Shown here: piece after piece, positions 18,751 through 27,081 of the stretch
How positions within the stretch are numbered: position 1 is the first letter of the stretch
Layout: each line of letters begins with the position of its first letter
NCBI GenBank assembly: GCA_965261195.1
Contig: OZ253455.1
Coordinates: 2,170,001-2,234,000 of the forward strand
From: Bin87 sp965261195
GTDB lineage: Bacteria; Chloroflexota; Dehalococcoidia; Lucifugimonadales; UBA3495
DNA length: 64,000 nt
Reading direction: 5' to 3'
Position numbers and translations under genes: made by a program
Notes under the pieces: model-generated
Told to the model about the DNA's origin: nothing
The model's input: the letters and a program-made list of their open reading frames with translations, nothing else
The model's database searches: none

Positions 18751-20347
18751 GGCAATTACATACCTAACTACACAAGCGGTCATACGATTTCGATACGGCA
18801 ACGCTCGGCGGCGTCACGTGCTTTGGACGACGCCAATTCTGCCATATCTCGGTTGGTGGTGTAGCCTTCCTTTCGGTTGAAGTCGCGCAGGCCGGATAGC
18901 GTCAATCGCGCACTCTTGTTGAGGTTACACGGCCCGCAGAGCAAGATGCGGTTGGTGATAACGTTCTCACCGCCATCCTTACGCGGCAGGTTGTGGTCTA
19001 ACTGCATATAGCGGAGCGGCAAGGCAATGCCACACCCGGCGCAGATGATTGTATCTCGGTTGCTTTGTGCTTCCGCCAGAATCTCGCGCATTTCGGCGTG
19101 AGTGAGCGTTTCCCACTTTGCCTTGACTCGCGTAGGCCGTAACACCAAAGCCGGTATGTCCGGGTCATCATCCGTTTCGTCCGTCCTTATCGGCGGAGTC
19201 GTGGTGTAATTTATATCGCCCAAGGTAACAAGGCGAGTATCGGTAGTGGCATCGCTGGTGAGGCCAATACTTTCCAACCTCTCCTTCACCAAGTTATATG
19301 CGCCTTCCCAGATGTCCATTCCTATCCATTGCCGTCCAAGTCGTTCAGCGGCAATCGGCGTTGTGGCACAACCGCAGAACGGATCAAGAACCACATCGCC
19401 TTCGTCGGAACTAGCACGTATGATGCGCTCGTATAGCTCCAAAGGTTTTTGCGTCGGATAGCCTATGCGTTCTTTCGCCGCAGGTTGCAACATCGGTATC
19501 CGCCACACGTTACTCAAGGTACGGTCGGTCTTGGTTTGATACATCAAGTTGCCGTCTTCGTCACGAGCATTCACCATTCGCCCGTTCACCTTGCGGCGCA
19601 CCAACTGACGGACAGGCTTCTCACGCGGTTCGGTAAGTTGATGAAACGTAAACCTCGCTTTCGCGTCTTTCACATAGAATAAGATTGTGTCAGTAGCGGC
19701 TGGATGCAATCGCTTTCGGCTGTCGTGCATTTTGTTGTAGTAGTGCCAAATGATTTCATTACGGAAATTGCGCCGGCCGAAGATAGCGTCCATGAGGCAT
19801 TTCACGTAGGCGTGCGCCGTGTGGTCAATGTGCAGGTACATGGAGCCGTCGTCGGCGAGGATACGGTGCATCTGAATCAGTCGCACACCAAGCCAACAGA
19901 GGAAAGCGGCCATGCTTGAACTGTGATTGATGCGTCCGTTCTCAATGGCCTGCCAGACGCTCTGATAGTCGTCTTGGATTTCGTCAACCCACTGCTGGTG
20001 AACGTCCGTATCCCAACGCCACCGGTCAGTAAAGGACGCGCCAACGGCCAGACTGTCCGGCGTCGCGTGAAAGTCCTTGCTTTTGTTGAAAGGTGGATCC
20101 GTGGCAATCAGGTTGACCGTACCGGAATTGATGCCTTTGAGGAAGTCAAGGTTATCGCCATGGTACAAAGTGCGATTTTCAAAGTTGCGTTCCGGCATTG
20201 TAGGTCTCCATTACAGTCCGCAAAGGTCATTGTATCATTCCGCTGTCCGCAATCTCCTTGATACCGGGGCGGATTAGGGTTGTTCGGATTGGGGTTCGGT
20301 GGTTTGTGTATCCGAAGGCCGCTTGTGTAGTTAGGTATGTAATTGCC
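18751..20347. mobile_element. Inverted-repeat-bounded cassette carrying a methyltransferase-HNH gene
   Basis: A 29-bp perfect inverted repeat bounds this 1.6-kb segment. The left arm (18751-18779) begins GGCAATTACATACC and ends ACACAAGCGG. The right arm (20319-20347) is its exact complement, ending GGTATGTAATTGCC. The only gene inside is the minus-strand methyltransferase-HNH fusion, whose TGA stop (18780-18782) abuts the left arm. There is no transposase. No clear target duplication is visible beyond a possible TT on each side. The layout is that of a non-autonomous mobile unit; the mobility is inferred. Confidence 0.7.
18780..20198 (-). CDS. DNA methyltransferase (beta class) fused to C-terminal HNH nuclease domain
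   Basis: 472-aa protein. The N-terminal two thirds is a beta-class amino-DNA methyltransferase: YHGDNLDFLKG, catalytic motif NLIATDPPFNKSKDF, a target-recognition middle, then KPLELYERIIRASS and the AdoMet motif VVLDPFCGCATTPIAAERLG with WIGMDIWEGA. From about residue 385 a classical HNH domain follows: CAGCG (first zinc pair), MQLDHNLPRKDGGEN (His-containing motif) and ILLCGPCNLNKS (second zinc pair and N/K). Modification and cleavage domains in one chain suggest a self-contained restriction-modification, anti-element or mobility enzyme. The start ATG has GGAG 8 nt upstream. The target base and site cannot be read from sequence. Confidence 0.88.
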   Translation of the reverse strand: MPERNFENRTLYHGDNLDFLKGINSGTVNLIATDPPFNKSKDFHATPDSLAVGASFTDRWRWDTDVHQQWVDEIQDDYQSVWQAIENGRINHSSSMAAFLCWLGVRLIQMHRILADDGSMYLHIDHTAHAYVKCLMDAIFGRRNFRNEIIWHYYNKMHDSRKRLHPAATDTILFYVKDAKARFTFHQLTEPREKPVRQLVRRKVNGRMVNARDEDGNLMYQTKTDRTLSNVWRIPMLQPAAKERIGYPTQKPLELYERIIRASSDEGDVVLDPFCGCATTPIAAERLGRQWIGMDIWEGAYNLVKERLESIGLTSDATTDTRLVTLGDINYTTTPPIRTDETDDDPDIPALVLRPTRVKAKWETLTHAEMREILAEAQSNRDTIICAGCGIALPLRYMQLDHNLPRKDGGENVITNRILLCGPCNLNKSARLTLSGLRDFNRKEGYTTNRDMAELASSKARDAAERCRIEIV

Positions 20348-20380
20348 TTTGAAAAGGCCCTGGAGTGACCGGCTCCGACG

Positions 20381-20409
20381 TTGGTAAGGGCATAAAATGA
20401 GGGTATAAT
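20381..20409 (+). promoter_or_regulatory. Sigma70-like promoter for the xdhC-mobA unit
   Basis: TTGGTA (20381-20386), a 17-bp spacer and a perfect TATAAT (20404-20409), about 97 bp upstream of the XdhC-like gene. It lies just outside the inverted-repeat cassette. Confidence 0.6.
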
Positions 20410-20506
20410 CGTGGTAGCAACCTATCGGCTGGCGAAGCTGATTGCGGTCTTGATGTAAAGATAATGTGCGGTATTCGTCGGCGGCAGGATTCAGGCAGGT
20501 GAAGGC

Positions 20507-21643
20507 GTGCGCGAAGTAATTCAGGAAGCGGTAAATCAGCTGGATACGGGCAACCCCTGTGTGCTGGCTACGGTGGTCCGCACCAAAGGTTCCACCCCAC
20601 AGAAGGCCGGCGCGATGCTGCTGGTACGAACCGACGGCACCGCCGTGGGCACGCTGGGCGGCGGCTGCGTCGAGGGCGACATCTGGTTCGCCGCACAGGA
20701 AATCCTGCGCAACCAGGGTGGCCCCGAGTTCAAGGACTACTACCTCAACGAAGACATCGCGGCGCGGGACGGCCTGGTCTGCGGCGGCACGATGTATTTC
20801 TACCTGGAACCATTCTGGGAGGCTGACGACTTTACCGACATTGGCCAGGAACTGCTGGGGGCTTACGACGGCGCCGAGCCGGCCGCGCTGGCCACCGTGG
20901 TCAGGTCAGCTGGCGACACGGCTCAACTGGGAGCCAAGCTGCTGCTGCGCTCCGACGGGTCGATGGCCGGCAGCATTGGCACCGCCGAACTGGACGATAT
21001 GGCGTTGGAAGTTGCGGCCCGCGTTGCCTCGGTGGGCGCGAACGAGGCGGTGGACATCGACGACCAGACCGAGCTGTTCGTTGAGGGATTTACGACTCCG
21101 CCCACGCTGGTAATGGTTGGTGGCGGGCACGTTGGGAAAGCGACGGCAGACCTGGCCCACCGGCTCGGCTACCGCGTTTACATCGTGGACGACCGGCAAG
21201 ATTTCGCCAACCCCGAGCGATTCCCCTACGCTGAGGAAACCATCGTTACGCCCTATACCGACTGGGCGACCCATCTCGACATCAATGTGAACAGCTTTAT
21301 CGTCGTCGCGTCGCGCGGGCACTGGTTCGACGATGTGGCCCTGGAATCTGCGCTGACCACCCGCGCCCGGTACATCGGTTTGCTGGGCAGCCGGCGCAAG
21401 ACGCTGATGATCTACCAGCGGCTGTTGCAGTTGGGTGTGCCCCGCGAGCGACTGGCCGAGGTACGCGCTCCCGTCGGGCTGGACATTGGCGCGTTGGAAC
21501 CGGAAGAGCTGGCGGTGAGCATCATGTCGGAAATCATCATGGCCCGTCGCGGCGGGAAGGGCAGCCCGATGACCATGGACGACTGGTACCTGAACCGCGC
21601 CGAACAGCGGGCCAACCGGGCGATGAGCGTGCCGGCGGACTAG
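20507..21643 (+). CDS. XdhC/CoxI-family molybdoenzyme maturation protein
   Basis: 378-aa protein of the XdhC/CoxI family, which sulfurates and inserts the molybdenum cofactor into xanthine dehydrogenase/CO dehydrogenase-type hydroxylases. The N-terminal XdhC domain has VRTKGSTPQKAGAMLLVRTDG and GTLGGGCVEGDIW, and CGGTMYFYLEPF with a conserved Cys. The C-terminal Rossmann domain has LVMVGGGHVGKATADLAHRLGY, VASRGHWFDDVAL, YIGLLGSRRKT and PVGLDIGALEPEELAVSIMSE. GTG start at 20507. The MobA-like gene follows 19 bp downstream. No xanthine-dehydrogenase-type enzyme is present in the window. Confidence 0.9.
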   Translation: MREVIQEAVNQLDTGNPCVLATVVRTKGSTPQKAGAMLLVRTDGTAVGTLGGGCVEGDIWFAAQEILRNQGGPEFKDYYLNEDIAARDGLVCGGTMYFYLEPFWEADDFTDIGQELLGAYDGAEPAALATVVRSAGDTAQLGAKLLLRSDGSMAGSIGTAELDDMALEVAARVASVGANEAVDIDDQTELFVEGFTTPPTLVMVGGGHVGKATADLAHRLGYRVYIVDDRQDFANPERFPYAEETIVTPYTDWATHLDINVNSFIVVASRGHWFDDVALESALTTRARYIGLLGSRRKTLMIYQRLLQLGVPRERLAEVRAPVGLDIGALEPEELAVSIMSEIIMARRGGKGSPMTMDDWYLNRAEQRANRAMSVPAD

Positions 21644-21662
21644 GGCGGCCGGCCTCAACGAG

Positions 21663-22334
21663 TTGGAAAAACTGGCTGCCATCACGTCTGCGGTACTGCT
21701 TGCCGCCGGCGTTTCCCGGCGCATGGGTACGCTGAAAGCCCTGCTGGACTGGTCGGGCCGGCCGCTCATCATCCACCAGATTGTTGCCTTGCGCCAGGCC
21801 GGCGCCGACGAGGTGGTGGTTGTGCTGGGGCATCGCGGGGACGAACTACAGGCCCGCATTGGCGCCAACCGGGATGTCTATGACGCGGGCAATGTCCGCT
21901 GCGCCCACAACCCTGACTACGCCCTGGGCAAAACAACGTCCATCAAGGTTGGGCTGCAGGCTATCGACCCCGACCCGAACCGGCCGGGGGACATCCTGCT
22001 GCTCAACGTTGACCAGCCCCGCAGCGCCAGCGTCATACGGCAGGTTCTGGATGCGCACCACCGCGGGAGCGGCGCGCTAATCACCATCCCCACGCACCAG
22101 GGCAAGGGCGGCCATCCGATTGCCGTGCAACGTTCGCTGTTGCCGGAGTTGCTGGCCATCGATGAGGCCACCCAGGGGATGCGGGCGGTAACGCAGCGAC
22201 ACCAGCCGGCCACCCAGCGCGTGGAACTGGACGCGGCGGAACTGCTCTGGGACGTCAATACGCCGGAGCAGTACCTGGCGGCGCTGGCTGCCGCCGGCCT
22301 GACGGCGCCGGACCAGGTTCCCCCGACCTTTTAG
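21663..22334 (+). CDS. MobA/MocA-like molybdenum cofactor nucleotidyltransferase
   Basis: 223-aa NTP-transferase of the MobA/MocA type, expected to add CMP or GMP to molybdopterin. It shows the N-terminal nucleotide loop AVLLAAGVSRRMGTLKALLDW, ADEVVVVLGHRGDEL and the metal-binding ILLLNVDQPR. PTHQGKGGHPIAVQRSLL and the C-terminal LWDVNTPEQYLAAL are typical. The start is a TTG at 21663, with no strong ribosome site. It forms a two-gene unit with the XdhC gene, the common pairing for molybdenum-hydroxylase maturation. Confidence 0.88.
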   Translation: MEKLAAITSAVLLAAGVSRRMGTLKALLDWSGRPLIIHQIVALRQAGADEVVVVLGHRGDELQARIGANRDVYDAGNVRCAHNPDYALGKTTSIKVGLQAIDPDPNRPGDILLLNVDQPRSASVIRQVLDAHHRGSGALITIPTHQGKGGHPIAVQRSLLPELLAIDEATQGMRAVTQRHQPATQRVELDAAELLWDVNTPEQYLAALAAAGLTAPDQVPPTF

Positions 22335-22361
22335 CGACTGATCGCCGGGCGGCGCTACGTC

Positions 22362-22506
22362 GGGCGTACCCCAACTTTAATCTGTCATTGCGAGCGTAGC
22401 GTGGCAATCTCGTCGCCGCAGCAACGGCGGTTCGCCAACGTGTGTTCAATCTCATCAAGATTGCCACGTCGCTACGCCGCTCGCAATGACAAAGTGGGTA
22501 CGCACC
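22362..22506. repeat. Long palindromic intergenic repeat (TGTCATTGCGAG type), copy 1
   Basis: A roughly 145-bp element with inverted arms. The left arm reads CGTACCCCAACTTTAATCTG then TCATTGCGAGCG. The right arm ends CGCTCGCAATGACAAAGTGG and GTACGCACC. Inner arms carry GTGGCAATCTCG/CAAGATTGCCAC. A closely related complete copy is at 58060-58217, with partial copies near 10540-10640, 39255-39362 and 60598-60690. This is a non-coding, MITE-like or REP-like family. Confidence 0.7.
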
Positions 22507-22579
22507 GCCCGCCAATCGGCTTACCAGCCTGCGCCCTTAACTACACACCAATCTGAGGCTTGTGGGGGTTACTGCAAAG

Positions 22580-22932
22580 AAAGAGCCAGGACCCAATTAC
22601 GGTGTCCTGGCCTTGTTTATCCATCGGCTATGGCCGTCCGCTGGCCGATCTTCCGACCGATATGCCCGCCGTTCCAATAGCGCCGAGATGCGCCGGGTCA
22701 GGCGTGTGGCCTATGCGTTTGTACCAACGGCTCGCCCGATGCTTCAGATTTCCCCCATCGGTCGGTGCGGTTCATGGGCCCGCTAACACCTACCGAGGGG
22801 GCGTGTACAGGGGTAAAGCCATCTATGGTTCAGCGTTATCAACGAAACCATTTCACACCTCCTGCAATGACGGTTATTGACCATCTGGTTTCGGCGGGTG
22901 GGATTTCCCAGCAACCCCAGCACCTTGAATAT
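22580..22932 (-). ncRNA. Candidate orphan transcript (small RNA or leader with 22-aa ORF)
   Basis: A minus-strand promoter (22933-22961) is followed by about 350 nt with no long gene and a hairpin-T terminator: GCCAGGAC (22604-22611 on the complement) pairs with GTCCTGGC (22585-22592), and TCTTTCTTT follows. Inside, GCAGGAGGTGTGAA directly precedes an ATG opening a 22-codon frame (MVSLITLNHRWLYPCTRPLG.., about 22783-22851). The unit could be a structured RNA or a tiny protein gene. No known RNA family (tmRNA, RNase P, SRP, 6S, common riboswitches) was recognised. Confidence 0.4.
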
Positions 22933-22961
22933 AGAGTATAACGTAGAGCGATACTTGTCAA
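22933..22961 (-). promoter_or_regulatory. Promoter with consensus TTGACA -35
   Basis: On the minus strand a perfect TTGACA (22956-22961) is followed by TACTCT after 17 bp (22933-22938), or TATACT after 15 bp (22935-22940). It faces into the gene-poor 22.5-22.9 kb stretch. Bases 22962-23237 hold the LLM gene leader and a TTCCCGCTTTCGCGAGAATGA inverted repeat only. Confidence 0.5.
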
Positions 22962-23237
22962 CCCCTAAAACATGGCGATTTTCGAGATTTGGCAACTCCG
23001 TATCCTGGCCAGTGGTGGACGATGCGTTTTAGGGTTTCAGCGAATATTCCGTTGACCCTGCTGGATTCCCGCTTTCGCGAGAATGACGGAAAGGGGCGGG
23101 AATGACGGGCAGGATTGGCGATAATCTAATGACCCTGGGAAGCAGAGCCCTGCCGACGGGCTCCGCAGCCGGATTAGGGTAAAATATCAGCGCTCGCAAG
23201 ACACCCAGGGAAACCAGAACAGAAGGCGGGAGATCCG

Positions 23238-24440
23238 ATGTTAAATGGCAACGGAACCAAACCAACGGCGCCGCCCAGCGTTTACAACGATGGCGGCGTG
23301 ACCATTGTCGGGATGATAGGCGTGGTGCGTGAGGCCGCCGCCAACCGGGGCGCTACGCTGAGCCTCTTTGGGGGTGGCATTAATCCGGGCGCCGAGGTGC
23401 CGGCCGGCGTTGATCCGGACTACATCCTGGATTTTGCCCGCACCCATGAGGCCGCCGGCTTCGACCTGGTGCTGACCGGATACTCGTCGTCCACTCCCGA
23501 CGGATTTGAGGTTGCTGGCTACGCCGCCGCACACACCACCCGGCTGGGCTACCTGATTGCCCACCGGCCCGGATTCGTCGCGCCGACCCTGACCGCCCGC
23601 AAGGCCGCCACGCTGGATCAGCTGACCAATGGCCGCATCGCACTGCACATCATCACCGGCGGCAACGACCTGGAGCAGCGGCAGGATGGGGACTGGCTGG
23701 ACCATGATGCTCGTTACCGGCGCACCGACGAATACCTGGATGTGATGCGCCGCATCTGGACCGAAACCGCACCCTTCGATCACGACGGCGAGTTTTACCA
23801 GTTGGAGAATGCTTACAGCCAGGCCCGATGCCGTCAGTACCCGCACCTGCCGCTGTTCTTCGGCGGAGCATCGGAGATGGCGCTGAACGTGGCCAGCCGC
23901 CGCGCCGACCTCTTCGCGCTGTGGGGCGAGCCGCGGGCGTCTGTCGCCGAACGCATCGCCGACGTGCGCCGTCGCGTTGCCGCCGCCGGTCGCGACCCCG
24001 ACCAGATGCGGTTCAGCCTGTCGGCCCGCCCGATCCTGGCCGCTACCGAGGCCAAGGCGTGGGAACGGGCCGAGGCCATATTGGACCGGATCAAGGAGGC
24101 CACCGCCGGCCGCATCACCCCCGGCGTGCCGACGCGGCCGCAGTCCGAGGGAGCCTGGCGTCTGCTGCGGTTCCCGGCGGAGGGCAACGTCCACGACGAA
24201 CGGCTCTGGATGCCCATTGCCGCGGCCAGCGGAGCATCGGGCAGCACGACCTGCCTGGTGGGAACGCCGCAGCAGGTGGCCGATTCGCTGCTGGCCTACT
24301 ACGACCTGGGCTGCTCGGCGTTCATCATTCGCGGCTTCGACCCGCTGGCCGACGCCGCCGAGTACGGGCAGGAACTGATACCGCTGCTGCGCGAAGGTGT
24401 GGCGGAGCGGAGGGCGGCGGGAATTGACGCAACCGGCTGA
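23238..24440 (+). CDS. LLM-class flavin monooxygenase (SsuD/alkanesulfonate monooxygenase-like)
   Basis: 400-aa luciferase-like monooxygenase of the SsuD type. These FMNH2-dependent enzymes cleave C-S or oxidise C-H/C-N bonds with a separately supplied reduced flavin. Barrel signatures are present: YILDFARTHEAAGFDLVLTG, IAHRPGFVAPTLTARKAATL, LTNGRIALHIITGGND, RYRRTDEYLDVMRRIW and PHLPLFFGGASEMALNVAS. The C terminus has CLVGTPQQVADSLLAYYDLG. GGGAG lies 8 nt before the ATG. No flavin reductase or transporter is adjacent, so the substrate is open. One of four different LLM proteins in the window. Confidence 0.9.
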   Translation: MLNGNGTKPTAPPSVYNDGGVTIVGMIGVVREAAANRGATLSLFGGGINPGAEVPAGVDPDYILDFARTHEAAGFDLVLTGYSSSTPDGFEVAGYAAAHTTRLGYLIAHRPGFVAPTLTARKAATLDQLTNGRIALHIITGGNDLEQRQDGDWLDHDARYRRTDEYLDVMRRIWTETAPFDHDGEFYQLENAYSQARCRQYPHLPLFFGGASEMALNVASRRADLFALWGEPRASVAERIADVRRRVAAAGRDPDQMRFSLSARPILAATEAKAWERAEAILDRIKEATAGRITPGVPTRPQSEGAWRLLRFPAEGNVHDERLWMPIAAASGASGSTTCLVGTPQQVADSLLAYYDLGCSAFIIRGFDPLADAAEYGQELIPLLREGVAERRAAGIDATG

Positions 24441-24933
24441 CTGGTCAATCATCAGGGCAGCAGCGGAAATCCTGTGGCTGCCGCTGCTCATCGCGGCTCT
24501 GACCGCAGCCGTAACCTGGCTCATCTGGTACTATACGGGTGTGCCATGTACGCCTGAGGCTGCCGTCCTGCACCACTGCAACCCGGCGAGGATCACCCAC
24601 TACATCAACGTTGAGATTTTCGTCCGTTGCGTCACCCTGGGATCACTTACCGGCACACTCATCGGAGGAGGTGTGAACTACATCGTGATTAGCAGAGAAC
24701 GCGCCGCCCGCATTGCCGCCGAGACTATGCTTGTCGAAGAACGCAAGCGCACCGAGGAAGAACGCACACGCGTTGACCAACTGGTGCAACAATTCGCGGA
24801 TACTCAACGCCAGGCCGTGGAAAACCAACGCCATGCTGCTGAGAACCAGCAGGCAATACTGTCCACCCTCGCCGACCTGACGGCGGAACTGATTGAGCTG
24901 CGCCGCCAGCGCAACGGCGAAAACGGCAGCTGA
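24424..24933 (+). CDS. Hypothetical membrane-anchored coiled-coil protein
   Basis: About 169 aa. Two hydrophobic segments (ILWLPLLIAALTAAVTWLIW near the N terminus and VTLGSLTGTLIGGGVNYIVI) flank a Cys-containing loop (VPCTPEAAVLHHCNPARI). A long charged helix then follows (ERAARIAAETMLVEERKRTE and on to the end), predicted to be a coiled coil with a DTQRQAVENQRHAAENQQ repeat. The family is unknown. A TTG at 24424 behind GGAGGG is preferred; a GTG at 24397 is also possible. Both overlap the end of the LLM gene. The Uma2 gene follows 23 bp downstream. Confidence 0.6.
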   Translation: MTQPADWSIIRAAAEILWLPLLIAALTAAVTWLIWYYTGVPCTPEAAVLHHCNPARITHYINVEIFVRCVTLGSLTGTLIGGGVNYIVISRERAARIAAETMLVEERKRTEEERTRVDQLVQQFADTQRQAVENQRHAAENQQAILSTLADLTAELIELRRQRNGENGS

Positions 24934-24956
24934 ACTGCCCGATGCCGAGTTGATAA

Positions 24957-25745
24957 ATGGTTAGCAAGTTCATCAAAAGCGGCTTGAACCGGCCCCTCGC
25001 AGAAGATGACCTGGGCATCTTCTATCCTGATTCGGACGGTAATCCTTTGGCTGAAACCGACTTTCAGTTTTACCCGCTCACCGAAACCGTCCATGCCCTG
25101 CACCTGCATTTCTCGGACCGTCCCGACGTGTACGTGTCCGGCGATATGCTGATGTACTACCGGATGAATGACAACACGGTGCGGGTCGCGCCCGATGTGT
25201 TTGTGGTGTTTGGCGTGGATGACCATATGCGCCGTTCCTACATTATCTGGCGGGAAGGCGGCAAGACTCCCGATTTCGTCATGGAGATAGCATCGCCGAG
25301 CACCTACGTGCGGGGTGTTACCGAGAAACGGGCCATCTATGCTGCCTTCGGGGTCAATGAATACTGGCGGTTCGACCCTACCGAAGAATGTTTTACCCCA
25401 CCGCTAGAGGGCGAGCGTCTTACCGAAGACGGGCATTACGAAGCCATCCCGGTTAACGAAGAGGCGGCATCGGGCGGCACTCTGCGGGGACACAGCGCCG
25501 TCCTGGGCCTGGATATATGCGTGCTCCCTGGTCTACAACTCAGGCTGTACGATCCAATAAACCGGAGCTGGCTGCGCAACCTGGCAGAATCCGAAGCTGC
25601 CTTGCAATCTTCCGAGGCCGCTCTTCAATCTTCCGAAGCCGCCCGACAATACGCAGATGCCGCCCGGCGATCCGCAGAAGAACGCATCCAGCGTCTTGAG
25701 GAGCAGCTGAGGCAGCAGGGCATTGCTCCGACTGACGATGACTAA
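24957..25745 (+). CDS. Uma2-family (DUF820) PD-(D/E)XK nuclease-like protein
   Basis: 262 aa. The Uma2/DUF820 fold is shown by SGDMLMYYR, RVAPDVFVVFGV, TPDFVMEIASPST (the acidic E-I-x-S strand) and RAIYAAFGVNEYWRFDP. The C-terminal 70 residues are a coiled coil containing a duplicated ALQSSEA unit from a 24-bp DNA repeat (about 25600-25650). Uma2 proteins are abundant in cyanobacteria and Chloroflexota, often in many copies; their biological role is unclear. A second, shorter paralogue is at 34750. Confidence 0.85.
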   Translation: MVSKFIKSGLNRPLAEDDLGIFYPDSDGNPLAETDFQFYPLTETVHALHLHFSDRPDVYVSGDMLMYYRMNDNTVRVAPDVFVVFGVDDHMRRSYIIWREGGKTPDFVMEIASPSTYVRGVTEKRAIYAAFGVNEYWRFDPTEECFTPPLEGERLTEDGHYEAIPVNEEAASGGTLRGHSAVLGLDICVLPGLQLRLYDPINRSWLRNLAESEAALQSSEAALQSSEAARQYADAARRSAEERIQRLEEQLRQQGIAPTDDD

Positions 25746-25806
25746 CCTTTGGTATCAATCTAACATCCGTACCCCATAGTGACGACGCCCTTCCGGAGGC
25801 CCTTTC

Positions 25807-27018
25807 ATGGTGGATTACGCCAGCCTGTTCTCCCGCAACCTGCCCCGCTCCGTGGCGACGCCGGTGGGCGCCAGCGCCCAGGTGAAGTACATATTCTCGG
25901 TGACCAATGCGGTGCCAGAGGTGATTGACGCTGACGAATACCTGACTGCCATCGCGGCCGGCATGGCCGGCGGCGGCGCGGCTTCGCTGGCCGGCTATCC
26001 ACCAACCGGCGGACACGTCGGCTTGCGGGAACTGATCGCCCAACGGTTAGCTACCAATCGCGGATTCAATGCCTCGCCGGACGATGTGTTTATCGCCGAC
26101 GGCGCCGGTGGCTCCATCACCATCCTGCTGGATTCCTTCATCAATCCGGGCGACCCGGTGCTAGTGGAGGAGTTTACCTATATGGGTAGCCTGCGGATGA
26201 TGATGGAACGGGGCGCCGAACCCATCCACGTGCCCTCCGACGAAGACGGGATGCTGCCCGATGCCGTCGAGGACATCCTGAAATCCCTGGACGGCGCGGG
26301 CCGGCGGGCCAAGTTCATCTGGACGATTCCGGTGTTCCAAAATCCGCTGGGCTACACGGTGTCGGAGGCGCGGCGGAACGCGCTGCTGGACGTGGCCGAA
26401 CGCTGGGGAGTGCCGATCCTGGAGAACGAATCCTACGCCGACTTTCGCATCGACGGCGACCCGCTGCCACCGGCAATGTCCGGTATGCGGGACCACGCCG
26501 ATGTGATGTACGTGTCGTCTTTTACCAAGCTGCTGGGCTGCGGGCTGCGGGTGGGGTTCGGGGTGCTGCCGCCGGCGGTGAAGGCTGCGCTCCCGCGGGC
26601 CAACGCCGATAATCTGCCCCGTCGCAACGCCAGCCATCTCGCCACCATGCTGGTGTATGAGTATATGCGGGACCACGAAGCCGAGCACATCGAGGCGGTG
26701 CGCAAGGCGCTGCAAGTGCGACGAGACGCCATGCTGGAAGCGTTGGCCGCCAACTTTCCCGCCTTCTGCGAGTGGACGGAACCCCAGGGCGGCATGATGA
26801 TTTTCGTGCGGTTGCCCGAAGGCGCAGACACCTGGGGCACGCTGGAAAAAGCTACGCAACGCGATGTGAAGTACAACCCGGGCGGAATGTTCCGGTCTGA
26901 CCGCGGTCGCAACAACTACTTCCGGCTGACCTACAGCCACAATTCCCCCACCGAGATTCACGAGGGTATCGCGCGCCTGGCCGAGCTGTTCCGCGAGGAA
27001 GGGTACTTTGAGGGGTAG
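25807..27018 (+). CDS. PLP-dependent aminotransferase (class I/II, LysN/MocR-like)
   Basis: 403-aa fold-type I aminotransferase resembling 2-aminoadipate/aromatic aminotransferases and the catalytic domain of MocR proteins. It has LAGYPPTGGHVGLRELIAQR, VFIADGAGGSITILLDSFIN with DPVLVEEFTYMGSL, FIWTIPVFQNPLGYTVSEARR, the Asp/Tyr region VPILENESYADFRI and the PLP-lysine strand YVSSFTKLLGCGLRVGFGV. There is no N-terminal wHTH domain. The C terminus has GGMMIFVRLPEG and FRLTYSHNSP. GGAGG is 8 nt before the ATG. The amino donor and acceptor are unknown. Confidence 0.9.
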   Translation: MVDYASLFSRNLPRSVATPVGASAQVKYIFSVTNAVPEVIDADEYLTAIAAGMAGGGAASLAGYPPTGGHVGLRELIAQRLATNRGFNASPDDVFIADGAGGSITILLDSFINPGDPVLVEEFTYMGSLRMMMERGAEPIHVPSDEDGMLPDAVEDILKSLDGAGRRAKFIWTIPVFQNPLGYTVSEARRNALLDVAERWGVPILENESYADFRIDGDPLPPAMSGMRDHADVMYVSSFTKLLGCGLRVGFGVLPPAVKAALPRANADNLPRRNASHLATMLVYEYMRDHEAEHIEAVRKALQVRRDAMLEALAANFPAFCEWTEPQGGMMIFVRLPEGADTWGTLEKATQRDVKYNPGGMFRSDRGRNNYFRLTYSHNSPTEIHEGIARLAELFREEGYFEG

Positions 27019-27029
27019 GAGCTTCACTC

Positions 27030-27064
27030 TCACGCCAACCCTCTCCCATTGAGAGAGAGGGGGT
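27030..27064. repeat. CTCTCCC palindromic repeat before the formate dehydrogenase gene
   Basis: CCAACCCTCTCCCATTGAGAGAGAGGGG, a member of the same family as the copy found inside the coding sequence at 27410-27445. It lies between the aminotransferase stop and the dehydrogenase ribosome site. Confidence 0.5.
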
Positions 27065-27081
27065 TCAAGAGGATGGCAGTT

